From Lachnospiraceae bacterium (GTDB taxonomy: Bacteria; Bacillota; Clostridia; Lachnospirales; Lachnospiraceae): 60,011 bases of DNA. The notes beneath the pieces were generated by a model that did no database searches, was not told the DNA's origin, and saw only the letters and a program-made list of their open reading frames with translations. The stretch lies in contig JAGASK010000044.1 in assembly GCA_017621815.1 (NCBI GenBank), forward strand, positions 1-60,011, written 5' to 3'. Numbering within the stretch: the first letter of the stretch is position 1; every line of letters starts with the position of its first letter. Positions 35,365-44,728 of the stretch are shown here, piece after piece. A program made the position numbers and the translations under genes.

Positions 35365-35567
35365 TGGCGTTTGGATTTTATAATATAACCATAATACTAA
35401 ATGACGAACAGGAAAAACGTTTGAATAAACTGGAAGAAAAGTTTAAGCAAATTAATGGATGGGATAAGCAGGATATTCTCCAGTTCGGTATGAGTGCTAT
35501 GACAAAAAACGTGGATATTTCTCTCCTGTTTATGGAGATGAAGGCAGAACAATTAGACCAGAAATAG
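35364..35567 (+). CDS. Small hypothetical protein, possibly ribbon-helix-helix
   Basis: 67 aa, not recognised. A short beta-like start (NITIILNDEQEKRL) followed by helices recalls ribbon-helix-helix proteins, but the match is weak. Divergent from a small HTH gene across the iteron array, so a self-regulated pair or toxin-antitoxin-like module is possible. It has no strong ribosome site of its own and depends on the upstream mini-ORF or on the ATG at 35347. Confidence 0.5.
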   Translation: MAFGFYNITIILNDEQEKRLNKLEEKFKQINGWDKQDILQFGMSAMTKNVDISLLFMEMKAEQLDQK

Positions 35568-35601
35568 TAACAGTTCTATTAAGAGCTTATTGTCATGAAT
35601 T

Positions 35602-35642
35602 AAAAAATGCCTGAAACACTGCATTTATCAGCATCTCAGGCA
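35602..35642 (-). terminator. Terminator of the tRNA-Tyr/tRNA-Leu unit
   Basis: On the minus strand TGCCTGA pairs with TCAGGCA (inner part imperfect) and six T follow, starting about 10 bp after the tRNA-Leu 3' end. Confidence 0.75.
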
Positions 35643-35652
35643 CTTTCAAAAC

Positions 35653-35738
35653 TGCCGGCGACCGGAATCGAACCGGTACGGGAGGTTAGTCCCGCAGGAT
35701 TTTAAGTCCTGTGCGTCTGCCAGTTCCGCCACGCCGGC
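35653..35738 (-). tRNA. tRNA-Leu (TAA)
   Basis: On the minus strand the acceptor GCCGGCG pairs with CGCCGGC, discriminator A. The anticodon stem CAGGA/TCCTG holds CTTAAAA, anticodon TAA. A long variable arm (CGGGACTAACCTCCCG) marks class II. 86 nt. Confidence 0.95.
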
Positions 35739-35746
35739 ACATTTTT

Positions 35747-35899
35747 GATTTGCCAAAGGCAAATCTCTTTAGTGCGTATTACCGACCGTGTGCAAACTCA
35801 AGAACTTCGTTCTTTCGTTCACGGTGTATCCGCCTATGCAGGGATATATATGAACATACTGTTAAGCAAGCTTCCCATTATGTTCATATATATCCCTGC
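35747..35899. repeat. Three consecutive hairpins between two tRNA genes
   Basis: (a) 35747-35765, GATTTGCC-AAA-GGCAAATC, perfect 8-bp stem. (b) 35785-35825, imperfect stem with ACCGTG/CACGGT outside and AAGAAC/GTTCTT inside. (c) 35838-35858 and 35879-35899, a perfect 21-bp inverted repeat around a 20-nt loop. All lie in the tRNA-Tyr to tRNA-Leu spacer; none has a T-run typical of a terminator. Confidence 0.85.
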
Positions 35900-35924
35900 G
35901 CACACGTCCATTGCAACACGCAAA

Positions 35925-36006
35925 TGGATGGAGGTGGATTCGAACCACCGAAGCAATTTGCAGCAGATTTACAGTCTGTCCCCTTTGGCCACTCGGGAAT
36001 CCATCC
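35925..36006 (-). tRNA. tRNA-Tyr (GTA)
   Basis: On the minus strand the acceptor GGATGGA pairs with TCCATCC, discriminator A. The anticodon loop CTGTAAA gives GTA; a variable arm marks class II. 82 nt. Transcribed toward tRNA-Leu. Confidence 0.93.
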
Positions 36007-36064
36007 ATACAGCAATCAGAGAATAAACCCTCCAATCCTGACAATATAAAAATATATCATAACA

Positions 36065-38203
36065 CTATCTAAAAAGCAAGAAATTTTTTGGTGCCTTCTT
36101 CTCATGGCGAAGCACTATGGCAGAGGTGGGCGGAAGTTTCAGACTGATCTTTCCTCCTGCTATCGGATAATCCTCTTCGTCAGTGGTAAAGCCGCCCGCA
36201 TGTGTCAGCATAAGGCGCTTCATGGTAACACCTTCCCTTGGAATTCCCAAATGCCACACAGAAATTTCCTTTGTCACCTCATAATCATTGTTATTAACAA
36301 CAACAACAGTCTGTCCGTTTTTATTAAACCGGCCATAACCGATAATATTATATTCACCAATCAAATATTTCAAAGACCCTGTCAGGATTTCGGGATTTTC
36401 CTTGTGAATGCGAATCATTTCCTTATGGAACTGAATCATTTCCATGTCCTCATGCCCCCAGGGATATGTTCTTCTGTTATCCGGATCCGTAAAGCCGCAT
36501 ACCCCTGCCTCATCACCATAATAAATGGTAGGAGCTCCCGGCCAGGTCATCTGCATAGTTACTGCCTCACGCATTACAGCTTTATTAACACCCTCATTGG
36601 CTGCATGAGGTCCCAATGTATTGGTACGTCCCACCCTCTTATTGGTTCTGGTGAGGAAACGTGAATGGTCATGATTTGAAAGCTCATTCATGGCAATCTG
36701 CAGAGAAGGAGTTGTAAAGTTTGCCATGTGATGTCTCATGGCGCCCATAAAATTATCGGCATTTCCGTACATATCCCCTCTGTAATCATCACTGTGCTTC
36801 TGCATACCCGTTAAAAACCATGTAACAGGCTCCATGAATGCATCATAATTCATTACGGTATCCCATTCTTTGCCATTCAGCCATTCTCTGGGACTTCCAT
36901 AATGTTCGGCAAGCACGATGGCATCAGGATTGGCTTCCCTTACAGCCTTTCGAAATTCCTGCCAAAAATAATGATTGAATTCGGGACTGTGCCCCAAATC
37001 AGCAGCTACATCCAGTCTCCATCCATCCGCATTGTAAGGAGGGGATACCCATTTAGCCGCAATATGCATTACATAATCAAACAGCTCCTTTGATTTTTCA
37101 TAATTCAGTTTAGGCAGTGTATCATGCCCCCACCAACCGTCATAGCTTCCGTTGTAAGGCCACGCATGTTCATTATAAAAATGGAAGTAATCGTGATAAG
37201 GGCTTTCTTTGGTTATATGGGCTCCTTTTTCATAGCCTTCTGCATTTTCATAAATCCGTTCCCTGTCCATCCATTTATTGAAAGAACCGCAGTGATTAAA
37301 CACACCGTCTAAAATAACTCTCATGCCTCTTCTGTGCGCTTCTTCAACTACTCTGGCAAAAAGAGCATTGCTGGCATCCAGATTAACTTTATTGGTAACT
37401 CTGTCAATATATCTGGTAGCAAATCTGTTTTCCCTCTGATCATGCCTGAGCAGTTCTCCTTCGTCACTGACAATCTTTCCGAAATGCGGGTCAATATAAT
37501 CATAATCCTGTATATCATATTTATGATTGGAAGGCGAAACAAATAAAGGATTAAAATAAATAACATCAATACCTAAATCCTGCAGATAATCCATCTTATC
37601 GAGAACTCCCTGCAAATCACCGCCGTAAAATTCCCGGACGCCCATCGTTGCCGGATACTTATTCCAGTCATCTACATGAACTGTCTTATCCCCGATATAC
37701 TCATACTCATCGGATAACACATCATTGGAAGTATCTCCGTTATAAAATCTGTCCACATAAATCTGGTACATTACGGCGCCTTTTGCCCAGGCAGGTGTTT
37801 TAAACCCCGGAATAATCCGGAAATTATATGCGGGTATAGCCTCCTTTGCCACTCCCCTGGTATCATAAATACATGAAATCTTGCCTGCTTCTACTTCAAA
37901 ATAATAAGAAAACTCCACATTTTCAAGCTCTACTTCACATGCGAAATAATCAAAGTACTCGTCACTGCTTTCCTTCATCATTAACATCCTGTTTCCGTTA
38001 TTTACCAGAAATACCCTGTCAATATTGTTAATTGCAGCACGGAACCTTATTGTAGCCGGAGAATACGGATTCGGCTCTGCCGGAGAAAGATAATCCTCCG
38101 TAGTATCGCTGAATAAAGCCTTTCGGTTAAAAACAGGCCTCATTCCAGCTATATACTGTCTGTCATATTCTGCCTTCTTTATACGGTTAATATCCATAAA
38201 CAT
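36065..38203 (-). CDS. GH13 alpha-glycosidase (neopullulanase/cyclomaltodextrinase-like)
   Basis: 712 aa. An N-terminal beta domain (about 45-130, CBM34-like) precedes a (beta/alpha)8 domain. Conserved regions: VILDGVFNHCG (296-306), DGWRLDVAADLG with nucleophile Asp398, VLAEHYG with acid/base Glu433, and LSNHDHSRF with Asp512. No signal peptide, so intracellular malto-oligosaccharide or cyclodextrin breakdown is likely. AAGGGGTC lies 10 nt before the ATG; a second ATG at 38197 is also possible. Confidence 0.92.
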   Translation of the reverse strand: MFMDINRIKKAEYDRQYIAGMRPVFNRKALFSDTTEDYLSPAEPNPYSPATIRFRAAINNIDRVFLVNNGNRMLMMKESSDEYFDYFACEVELENVEFSYYFEVEAGKISCIYDTRGVAKEAIPAYNFRIIPGFKTPAWAKGAVMYQIYVDRFYNGDTSNDVLSDEYEYIGDKTVHVDDWNKYPATMGVREFYGGDLQGVLDKMDYLQDLGIDVIYFNPLFVSPSNHKYDIQDYDYIDPHFGKIVSDEGELLRHDQRENRFATRYIDRVTNKVNLDASNALFARVVEEAHRRGMRVILDGVFNHCGSFNKWMDRERIYENAEGYEKGAHITKESPYHDYFHFYNEHAWPYNGSYDGWWGHDTLPKLNYEKSKELFDYVMHIAAKWVSPPYNADGWRLDVAADLGHSPEFNHYFWQEFRKAVREANPDAIVLAEHYGSPREWLNGKEWDTVMNYDAFMEPVTWFLTGMQKHSDDYRGDMYGNADNFMGAMRHHMANFTTPSLQIAMNELSNHDHSRFLTRTNKRVGRTNTLGPHAANEGVNKAVMREAVTMQMTWPGAPTIYYGDEAGVCGFTDPDNRRTYPWGHEDMEMIQFHKEMIRIHKENPEILTGSLKYLIGEYNIIGYGRFNKNGQTVVVVNNNDYEVTKEISVWHLGIPREGVTMKRLMLTHAGGFTTDEEDYPIAGGKISLKLPPTSAIVLRHEKKAPKNFLLFR

Positions 38204-38242
38204 AAAATACTGACCCCTTTTCGAAAATTTACGAATATATTT

Positions 38243-38271
38243 ATTTTATACTATACAATACACATAATCAA
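38243..38271 (-). promoter_or_regulatory. GH13 gene promoter
   Basis: Minus strand TTGATT (38271-38266), 17-bp spacer, TAAAAT (38248-38243), about 45 bp before the ATG. Confidence 0.55.
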
Positions 38272-38340
38272 GAATCATTATTCACACTTATTAAACTATT
38301 GCAACAATTACACCCCTTGGCCAACTTATTTCTGCACAGT

Positions 38341-38370
38341 AAAAAGAACAGTACGAGTACTGTTCTTTTT
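38341..38370. terminator. Perfect bidirectional terminator
   Basis: Two 14-bp arms (AAAAAGAACAGTAC and its complement) around a GA loop; each strand ends in five T. It probably ends the hup-to-ftsH transcription block. Confidence 0.9.
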
Positions 38371-38561
38371 AGAGAAGGTATTTCTTTCTTATGGGGTATA
38401 GCAAAAAACTATATAATGTATTGGGGGGGTTACAAGTAGTATAATAGCATAGCCCACATTTTGCGTAAATACTTACAATTCACAAATATTACAATTTCCT
38501 GCATTCATTTTTGTGCATTTTTACCAAATTATCAAACCTGCTTACCCGTCCCTGCATCCTT

Positions 38562-40400
38562 CTATTGCTGGAAAAAGCTTTCGGGTGAATTATCCTTTGT
38601 TTCAAACAATGCTTCAAATTCTGCCCTTCCTATCTTTTCCTTTTCAAGCAAAAGCTCCGCACACTTATGAAGTACATCCGTGTGCTCCAAAATTATTGCT
38701 TTTGCTTTCTTATAGCAATCATCAATAATTTCCTTAACTTCCTTATCAATTTCTCCGGATACCAACTCACTGTGATTCTTGGCATGAGCCAAATCTCTTC
38801 CGATAAATACCTCGTCATCATCACTGTTATAATTAATTACACCAATATTTTCTGACATTCCGTATTTTGTAACCATATCTCTGGCTGCATTCGTTGCCTT
38901 CTTTATATCACTGGAAGCACCTGTTGTAATATCATCAAAGATAATTTCTTCTGCAATCCGGCCTCCCAGGGATACCATAATATCCTGCAGCATCTTGCCC
39001 TTGGTAATGAACATCTCATCCTTCTCCGGCAGCGGCATTGTATAACCGGCTGCACCAAGACCCGTAGGAATAATAGAAACGGTATATACAGGTCCCACAT
39101 CAGGAAGTACATGGAATAAAATCGCATGGCCTGCTTCATGATAAGCAGTTATCTTCTTTTCCTTATCGGTAATAATCCGGCTCTTCTTCTCCGCACCGAT
39201 ACCTACTTTAATAAATGCTTTTTTAATATCTTCCTGTATCACAAAGCTTCTGTTATCCTTTGCCGCTATAATGGAAGACTCATTTAAAAGATTTTCCAAA
39301 TCTGCGCCAGTAAAGCCTGCGGTAGTCTGGGCAATCTGCTTCAAATCAACGTCTTCTGCAAGAGGCTTATTTCTGGCATGTACCTTAAGAATATCCTCCC
39401 TGCCGCCCACATCAGGCCGGTTCACGCTGATTTTTCTGTCAAAACGACCCGGACGCAAAATAGCCGGATCCAGAATATCAACACGGTTTGTGGCTGCAAG
39501 TACAATAATTCCTTCGTTCACACCGAAACCATCCATTTCAACCAGCAGCTGATTTAAGGTCTGTTCCCTTTCATCATGTCCTCCGCCCATACCGGTTCCG
39601 CGCCGTCTTGCCACAGCATCAATCTCATCAATAAATACAATACAGGGAGCGTGCTTCTTAGCCTCTTCAAATAAATCCCTGACACGGGAAGCACCCACAC
39701 CTACAAACATTTCAACAAAGTCAGAACCGGAAATACTGAAAAACGGCACGCCTGCTTCCCCTGCAATGGCTTTGGCAAGCAGTGTCTTACCGGTACCCGG
39801 TGCACCTTCCAAAAGAACACCTTTGGGAATTCTGGCGCCAACTCTGGTAAACTTGGCAGGCTCCTTTAAGAATTCCACGATTTCTTCCAGCTCTTCCTTT
39901 TCTTCCTTAAGCCCTGCCACATCCTTTAATGTGATTTTACCGTCACCCATGGAAAGTCTTGCACGGCTTTTACCGAAATTCATCATTTTACTGTTGCCGC
40001 CGGCGCTTTGATTGTTCATCATAACGAAAAAGAATACCATTACGATAACTGCCAGCAGCACCGGGAATACGCTGGTCAGAAACCAGTTTTCTTCCTTCAC
40101 TTTTTCTACCTGGGGATTTAATTCGTAGGAGTCAAGCAGCTCTTCAATTTCCCTTACATCCGTTACATACAGGGTTTTATGCTGTCCATCCGAGAGGACT
40201 ACCTCCACTTCGCCGGTAGGCGTTTCCCTGTTTGGCAAAATACTGGCAGCAACCACTTCTCCGGCCTCAAGATTCTCTACCAGTTCCCCCCTGGTATATT
40301 CACTTTGTCTGACATTCAGCATACTGGTCCACACTACCAAAAGCAGCAGCCCCAGGATGAGAATAAAATACATACTAAAACCACGGTTTTTCATATTCAA
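38562..40400 (-). CDS. ftsH: ATP-dependent zinc metalloprotease FtsH
   Basis: Membrane-anchored AAA+ protease for quality control. 612 aa: transmembrane helices at about 9-27 and 108-127, an external domain between them, AAA domain with Walker A GAPGTGKT (199-206), Walker B VFIDEID and second region of homology, and protease domain with zinc motif HEAGH (421-425). Start is TTG at 40400 or ATG at 40394, behind GAGGTAG. Last gene of the tilS-hpt-ftsH group, as is usual in Firmicutes. Confidence 0.97.
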   Translation of the reverse strand: MNMKNRGFSMYFILILGLLLLVVWTSMLNVRQSEYTRGELVENLEAGEVVAASILPNRETPTGEVEVVLSDGQHKTLYVTDVREIEELLDSYELNPQVEKVKEENWFLTSVFPVLLAVIVMVFFFVMMNNQSAGGNSKMMNFGKSRARLSMGDGKITLKDVAGLKEEKEELEEIVEFLKEPAKFTRVGARIPKGVLLEGAPGTGKTLLAKAIAGEAGVPFFSISGSDFVEMFVGVGASRVRDLFEEAKKHAPCIVFIDEIDAVARRRGTGMGGGHDEREQTLNQLLVEMDGFGVNEGIIVLAATNRVDILDPAILRPGRFDRKISVNRPDVGGREDILKVHARNKPLAEDVDLKQIAQTTAGFTGADLENLLNESSIIAAKDNRSFVIQEDIKKAFIKVGIGAEKKSRIITDKEKKITAYHEAGHAILFHVLPDVGPVYTVSIIPTGLGAAGYTMPLPEKDEMFITKGKMLQDIMVSLGGRIAEEIIFDDITTGASSDIKKATNAARDMVTKYGMSENIGVINYNSDDDEVFIGRDLAHAKNHSELVSGEIDKEVKEIIDDCYKKAKAIILEHTDVLHKCAELLLEKEKIGRAEFEALFETKDNSPESFFQQ

Positions 40401-40411
40401 TCTAATCTACC

Positions 40412-40936
40412 TCATTCAAATTCAATAATACCGATATACGGAAGATTCCTGTATCTCTGGTCATAATCAAGACCATATCCTACGACAAACTCATCCGGAA
40501 TCTGAAAACCTGTATAATCCACATTTACATCCACCACTCTTCTTTCCGGTTTATCAAGCAGTGTACATAAACGAAGACTTGCGGGATCCCTGTCCTTTAA
40601 CATATCCATCAGATAACTTAAAGTTCTTCCGGAATCTACGATATCCTCAACAACAAGAACATCCTTGCCCTTAATGGATTCATCCAAATCCTTTACAATT
40701 TTTACTACGCCGCTTGATTTTGTTTCGCTGCCATAACTGGATACCGACATAAAATCAAGAGAAACCGGTACTGTAATCCTTTTTGCAAGCTCACACATAA
40801 AAAAACTGCCGCCCTTTAAAACACAAATAAGATGTACCTGTCTGCCGGCATAATCCTTACTGATTTGCTCTCCGATTGCCTGAATCCTTTCGTCTACTTC
40901 CTGCTCTGTTAATAAAACCCTTACTTTCTCAGCCAC
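40412..40936 (-). CDS. hpt: Hypoxanthine phosphoribosyltransferase
   Basis: Purine salvage: hypoxanthine or guanine plus PRPP to IMP or GMP. 174 aa with the PRPP-binding motif VLVVEDIVDSGRTL (about 94-107) and the flexible-loop block SYGSETKSSG. Between tilS and ftsH. Confidence 0.96.
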   Translation of the reverse strand: MAEKVRVLLTEQEVDERIQAIGEQISKDYAGRQVHLICVLKGGSFFMCELAKRITVPVSLDFMSVSSYGSETKSSGVVKIVKDLDESIKGKDVLVVEDIVDSGRTLSYLMDMLKDRDPASLRLCTLLDKPERRVVDVNVDYTGFQIPDEFVVGYGLDYDQRYRNLPYIGIIEFE

Positions 40937-40996
40937 TTCTATGACTCCTTTCTTCCTTAAGTAACTCTTGCAGCTGCCTTAACTTTGCACCCGCAG

Positions 40997-42421
40997 CTAT
41001 AAATTCTTCTCATTTACTTTTACCTGTAAAATATTTAAGGTTGTCTCCGACACCTTGTAATATTCACTGATTCTGTATCCGGGAACCCACATGATGTGGG
41101 AACCGTCCGCCAGTACGTAAAAAGAATCGCGTTCTGCCTTTGGAATCTTTTCATTAACAAAATAATCCTGAAGGGATTTATGTCCCATTCTTTCATTTAC
41201 CGTAAGAAAATCACCTTTTCTTCTGACCCTGAAAGCGATAGACTTTGTTATTTTATCATAATCAAACCATTTCGTATATGTTTTTTTAGGAATATTTTCA
41301 CATTTTTCACATGAAAACACTGTAATTTCCGCCATTCCAAGCCCCGGAACAAACAAGCTGCCGGGTATGGGAACCGGATATTCCCGCCCTGCATCCTCAC
41401 CGGAAGTATTCCCCGGGCTTTTCCTTATTTTCCCCTTATCAATCATTCCCACATCATATTTTTTATAAACCGTAATTCCATAAGGAAGGTGGATTTCCTT
41501 ACAGCCATCTGACACAAATAACTTTCTGATACTGTTGATATGATTGGAAGTAATATCTTTTCTTCCCTGTGCAATTTCCTCCAGACAGGACAACAAGATT
41601 CTTCCCTGTAAGTAAGAATCTTCTTTCTTAAATTCCGGAAGTGCAATTATAATTACATCTTTTTCCTGCCTGTTATCAGATACCACACATCTTTTTTTTG
41701 CTATATCGGTCTGCCTTACAATAAATTCCTCTGCCTCAAGCAGGTTATCTCCGGCCTGGTTCATATGTGCAATAACCCCGCTGCAGACATTCTCTTCAGC
41801 ATAAGGCAGAATATGGTGTCTGATACGGTTTCTGGTATAAATATCCTGATGATTGGTGCTGTCGGTCTGATAACTTATGTGCTGCCCCTTCAGCCAGCCT
41901 TCTATTTCCCTTCTTTCCAGACACAAAAGAGGACGGATAACATTTCCGCTCACCGGTTTAATGCCGCTGGCTCCCGTAAGACCCGTTCCCCTGAAAAAAT
42001 GAAACAGCATTGTTTCCGCACGATCATTGCTGTTGTGAGCAACGGCAATCTTCCCCCTGTCTCCTGCATTCTCCTTTAAAAGGGCTTCCCTAAACGCCTG
42101 ATACCTGACTTTTCTTCCGGCTTCCTCCTCCGACAATCCGTATTCTCCGGCATAATCCTTTACATTTATTTCCGTAAGATAAAAAGGCAGATTATTTTCT
42201 TCACAAAGCTTTTTTACATAATCTGCATCCCTGCCGGCATCCTCCCGGATTCCATGATTTACATGCACCACAGCCAGCCGGAAAGGAATTTTTTCCCTTA
42301 GCCGGAGCAGCACAAAAAGGAGGCAGACAGAATCTGCGCCCCCTGAAACTCCTGCAGCTATAGTATCGCTTTCTTCTATCATTCGATACTTTTGCACATA
42401 ATCAAATACCTTTGCAATCAT
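40997..42421 (-). CDS. tilS: tRNA(Ile)-lysidine synthase
   Basis: Modifies C34 of tRNA-Ile(CAU) to lysidine with ATP and lysine. 474 aa with the PP-loop SGGADS (26-31), HVNHGIREDAGRDADYV, AHNSNDRAETMLF, and a C-terminal TilS domain (FRVRRKGDFLTVNE). Follows the spoIIE-like gene after 38 bp. Confidence 0.96.
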   Translation of the reverse strand: MIAKVFDYVQKYRMIEESDTIAAGVSGGADSVCLLFVLLRLREKIPFRLAVVHVNHGIREDAGRDADYVKKLCEENNLPFYLTEINVKDYAGEYGLSEEEAGRKVRYQAFREALLKENAGDRGKIAVAHNSNDRAETMLFHFFRGTGLTGASGIKPVSGNVIRPLLCLERREIEGWLKGQHISYQTDSTNHQDIYTRNRIRHHILPYAEENVCSGVIAHMNQAGDNLLEAEEFIVRQTDIAKKRCVVSDNRQEKDVIIIALPEFKKEDSYLQGRILLSCLEEIAQGRKDITSNHINSIRKLFVSDGCKEIHLPYGITVYKKYDVGMIDKGKIRKSPGNTSGEDAGREYPVPIPGSLFVPGLGMAEITVFSCEKCENIPKKTYTKWFDYDKITKSIAFRVRRKGDFLTVNERMGHKSLQDYFVNEKIPKAERDSFYVLADGSHIMWVPGYRISEYYKVSETTLNILQVKVNEKNL

Positions 42422-42459
42422 ATAATTACTATAGCTGAATTAAGTACAAAAATAAAGAC

Positions 42460-43668
42460 TTAATCCTCCTCTTTTTTCCAAATTCCGATTACAAGTACTG
42501 TCATATCATCCCTGATGCGGCCTCTGCACTGATGGATGCAGAAGTTTAAAATAGAATTTGCCATTTCCCCCGGATTTTCAAGATTACTGCTGCCGATTAT
42601 CTCCGAAAGCATATCCTCCCCGATTCCCTGAGAAAGGGCATCCGGAATCCCGTCGGAAATCATTACAATATAATCTCCGTCCATTAAATTTCTTCCCACA
42701 ATTTCCATATCCGGCTTTTGAAAAATACCCATGGGAAGATTACCTGAAGATATCCTGTCAACAAGATGCTGTCTTTTAATATAAGAACATGCACTTCCTA
42801 CCTTTACAAACCGGCATTCCCCGCTGTATAAATCAATACTGCACAAATCCAGGGTGGACATATTGGAATTTTCTCCTCCGGATATCAAGGAACTGTTAAT
42901 CATCTGAATGGCTGTTTCTATTTGAAATCCCGCCTCCAAAAACTTCTGCATTAACTCCACCACCTTGGTGCTGTCAGCGCAGGCCTTGTCTCCGGAACCC
43001 ATGCCGTCCGATAAAACCGCTGTCTGGTTTCCCGCACCTGTTTCAAAAAAAGCATAATTGTCTCCCGATATCTTCTCCGTTTCCTTAACAGCTTTGGCAA
43101 CTCCGGTAAGTACGTGGTATTTTGCTTCCTCAACATAATAAAAGGTTTTCCATTCATCTCCCACAAAAAACGGATTATCTCCTGAGCCTACAAGCCTGAT
43201 ATTTAAAAGCACCGAGAGCAAATCGCCTATTTCTTCCGCCGAAAGCGTATTTTTCTTACGGTTTTTCATGGAAATGGACACTTCCATTTTCCCGGATTCG
43301 TTTTCAATCAGATAAAGATTTTTTATCTGGATATCCACTTCCTTTAACGCATGGGCGATCTGCCTGAAGCGCCTTTCACTCATAGGCTCACAATGCCTTG
43401 CTTCCTCAGCCACATTTGTCATTATCTGCGCCATTTCCTGCAGATGCTCTGCCATCAGGCTTTTGTTTTCAAGCAGCTTTCGCTGCCATATGTATTCATT
43501 TCTGTCCTCCCTGGGAATTTCTTCTCCGCTGTCCTTTTCACTTTCCGTTTCTTTAAAAGTATCTGCAAGTTCTCTGATGGAATCGGCATAAGTCAGCAGC
43601 TTGCGCCTTCCATATTCGGGTAATATACTGTCAAAGGAATCTCTTCCGTTTTCAATATTTTTTTTCAT
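42460..43668 (-). CDS. SpoIIE-like PP2C phosphatase lacking the membrane domain
   Basis: 402 aa. In sporulating Firmicutes SpoIIE dephosphorylates SpoIIAA to release sigma-F. This copy keeps the region II-like segment and the PP2C domain (VLSDGMGSGDKAC, VMISDGIPDA, DDMTVLVIGIW). It lacks the roughly ten N-terminal membrane helices; the classical protein is over 800 aa. Its position before tilS, hpt and ftsH is the canonical spoIIE locus. There is no open frame for the missing part in the 235 bp upstream, so it is a soluble variant rather than a recent truncation. Confidence 0.88.
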   Translation of the reverse strand: MKKNIENGRDSFDSILPEYGRRKLLTYADSIRELADTFKETESEKDSGEEIPREDRNEYIWQRKLLENKSLMAEHLQEMAQIMTNVAEEARHCEPMSERRFRQIAHALKEVDIQIKNLYLIENESGKMEVSISMKNRKKNTLSAEEIGDLLSVLLNIRLVGSGDNPFFVGDEWKTFYYVEEAKYHVLTGVAKAVKETEKISGDNYAFFETGAGNQTAVLSDGMGSGDKACADSTKVVELMQKFLEAGFQIETAIQMINSSLISGGENSNMSTLDLCSIDLYSGECRFVKVGSACSYIKRQHLVDRISSGNLPMGIFQKPDMEIVGRNLMDGDYIVMISDGIPDALSQGIGEDMLSEIIGSSNLENPGEMANSILNFCIHQCRGRIRDDMTVLVIGIWKKEED

Positions 43669-43718
43669 GTCTGCTCATTCCCTTCTCACATTTCCCTGCA
43701 TCATCCGACATAACATCC

Positions 43719-43787
43719 ATTATATCTTTACAACTGCGAATCTACGGGTATCAATCATATCAAAAAGAATGAGCAGTATTTGTCGAA
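43719..43787 (-). promoter_or_regulatory. Candidate spoIIE-like promoter with Spo0A box
   Basis: TATAAT on the minus strand (43724-43719) with a poor -35. TTTGTCGAA (43779-43787, plus strand) matches the Spo0A box core TGTCGAA about 55 bp upstream. Bacillus spoIIE is Spo0A-activated, which makes the match meaningful. Confidence 0.5.
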
Positions 43788-43874
43788 AATAAAGCCCCAA
43801 AAACCGTAATGCATCAACAGAAATCGCACCAAAAGCCTGTTAAATACAGATGCTTCCGGCAAATCTTTTTATAT

Positions 43875-43903
43875 AAAAACAGGCATGATTAACATCATGC
43901 CTG
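43875..43903 (-). terminator. Terminator after divIC
   Basis: On the minus strand CAGGCATGAT-GTTA-ATCATGCCTG (10-bp perfect stem) followed by five T, starting right after the stop codon. It separates the hup-divIC group from the spoIIE-like gene. Confidence 0.92.
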
Positions 43904-44212
43904 CTAACGATTCTCATCCTTAAAAATAATTTCACCTTCATTTACAAGACCCAGCTTATCTTTGGCTACATCTTCAATATATTTCTTAGTCTGTGTATAT
44001 TTCTCATATTCATCTATTTCTTCAGAACGTTCCTGCTCCGCCTCTATCTGCTCCTGAAGCATTTGCTCCTTCTGTGCATAATAAGCCTGCTTTTCTCTCA
44101 GCTCTGCACTTTTAACAGCAACCACTATCATAAGCATAATTACTACCAAAGAGACCAGAAACATACCAAATCTGTTCTGCCGTTTTTTGCGGTAAGCTGC
44201 TTTTCTTGCCAT
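43904..44212 (-). CDS. divIC: Septum formation initiator (FtsB/DivIC family)
   Basis: 102 aa bitopic protein: basic N-terminus, one helix (about 15-35), a Glu/Gln-rich coiled coil (36-75) and a C-terminal LGLVNEGEIIFK. Helps assemble the division septum with FtsL/DivIB. Follows yabQ after 21 bp. Confidence 0.88.
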   Translation of the reverse strand: MARKAAYRKKRQNRFGMFLVSLVVIMLMIVVAVKSAELREKQAYYAQKEQMLQEQIEAEQERSEEIDEYEKYTQTKKYIEDVAKDKLGLVNEGEIIFKDENR

Positions 44213-44233
44213 GGTCTGCTCCTTTATTGCTTA

Positions 44234-44728
44234 TCAATGTTTACATAATATTATATTAAGTACTTTTTTATACCCAGTCAACTTCTTTTTAAGATATTTC
44301 GTAATTTTACTGCTTTTCCCCCTGATGACTCTGCTTCCCTTTCCTGCCTTTTTTATCAGAAAGCCAAGGGGCTTTAATATAATACACAAAGCCTTATATA
44401 TAATATGAAATATCCATGCAAGGATTCCGGAAACAGCATTAATGATAAGCGGACTTAAGGTTTTTTTGTATACAATCATGCCAAGCCCTGCGCCCACTAC
44501 GGCAAACCACCTCAGTATACCGTTATTTTCCTCATAAAGCACATAAAATACACTGACTGCACAGGCAATCCAAAAAATGAAATCCTCCAGGGAAACTAAA
44601 AACATATTATGCTTTATCAGCCTGCGCAGAATCAGAAAGCCGTCATAAACAAGGGTTATAATTACCCCAAGCAGAAAAGAATACAGCAAAAATAATACTT
44701 CATCAATAATATTCTGATTCATAGGCAC
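44234..44728 (-). CDS. yabQ: Spore cortex biosynthesis protein YabQ
   Basis: 164 aa with about four membrane helices in the first 110 residues and a basic C-terminal tail. The N-terminal pattern (LYSFLLGVIITLVYDGFLILRRLI) is YabQ-like. Its ATG is immediately next to the yabP stop, matching the yabP-yabQ-divIC order. Membrane protein of the sporulating cell needed for cortex formation. Confidence 0.88.
   Translation of the reverse strand: MPMNQNIIDEVLFLLYSFLLGVIITLVYDGFLILRRLIKHNMFLVSLEDFIFWIACAVSVFYVLYEENNGILRWFAVVGAGLGMIVYKKTLSPLIINAVSGILAWIFHIIYKALCIILKPLGFLIKKAGKGSRVIRGKSSKITKYLKKKLTGYKKVLNIILCKH

Larger units (their letters stand above)
38204..38561. other. Intergenic region between ftsH and the GH13 gene
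   Basis: No gene seen. It holds a GH13 promoter and a bidirectional terminator (separate entries), a run of seven G (38425-38431) and AT-rich filler. Confidence 0.7.
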
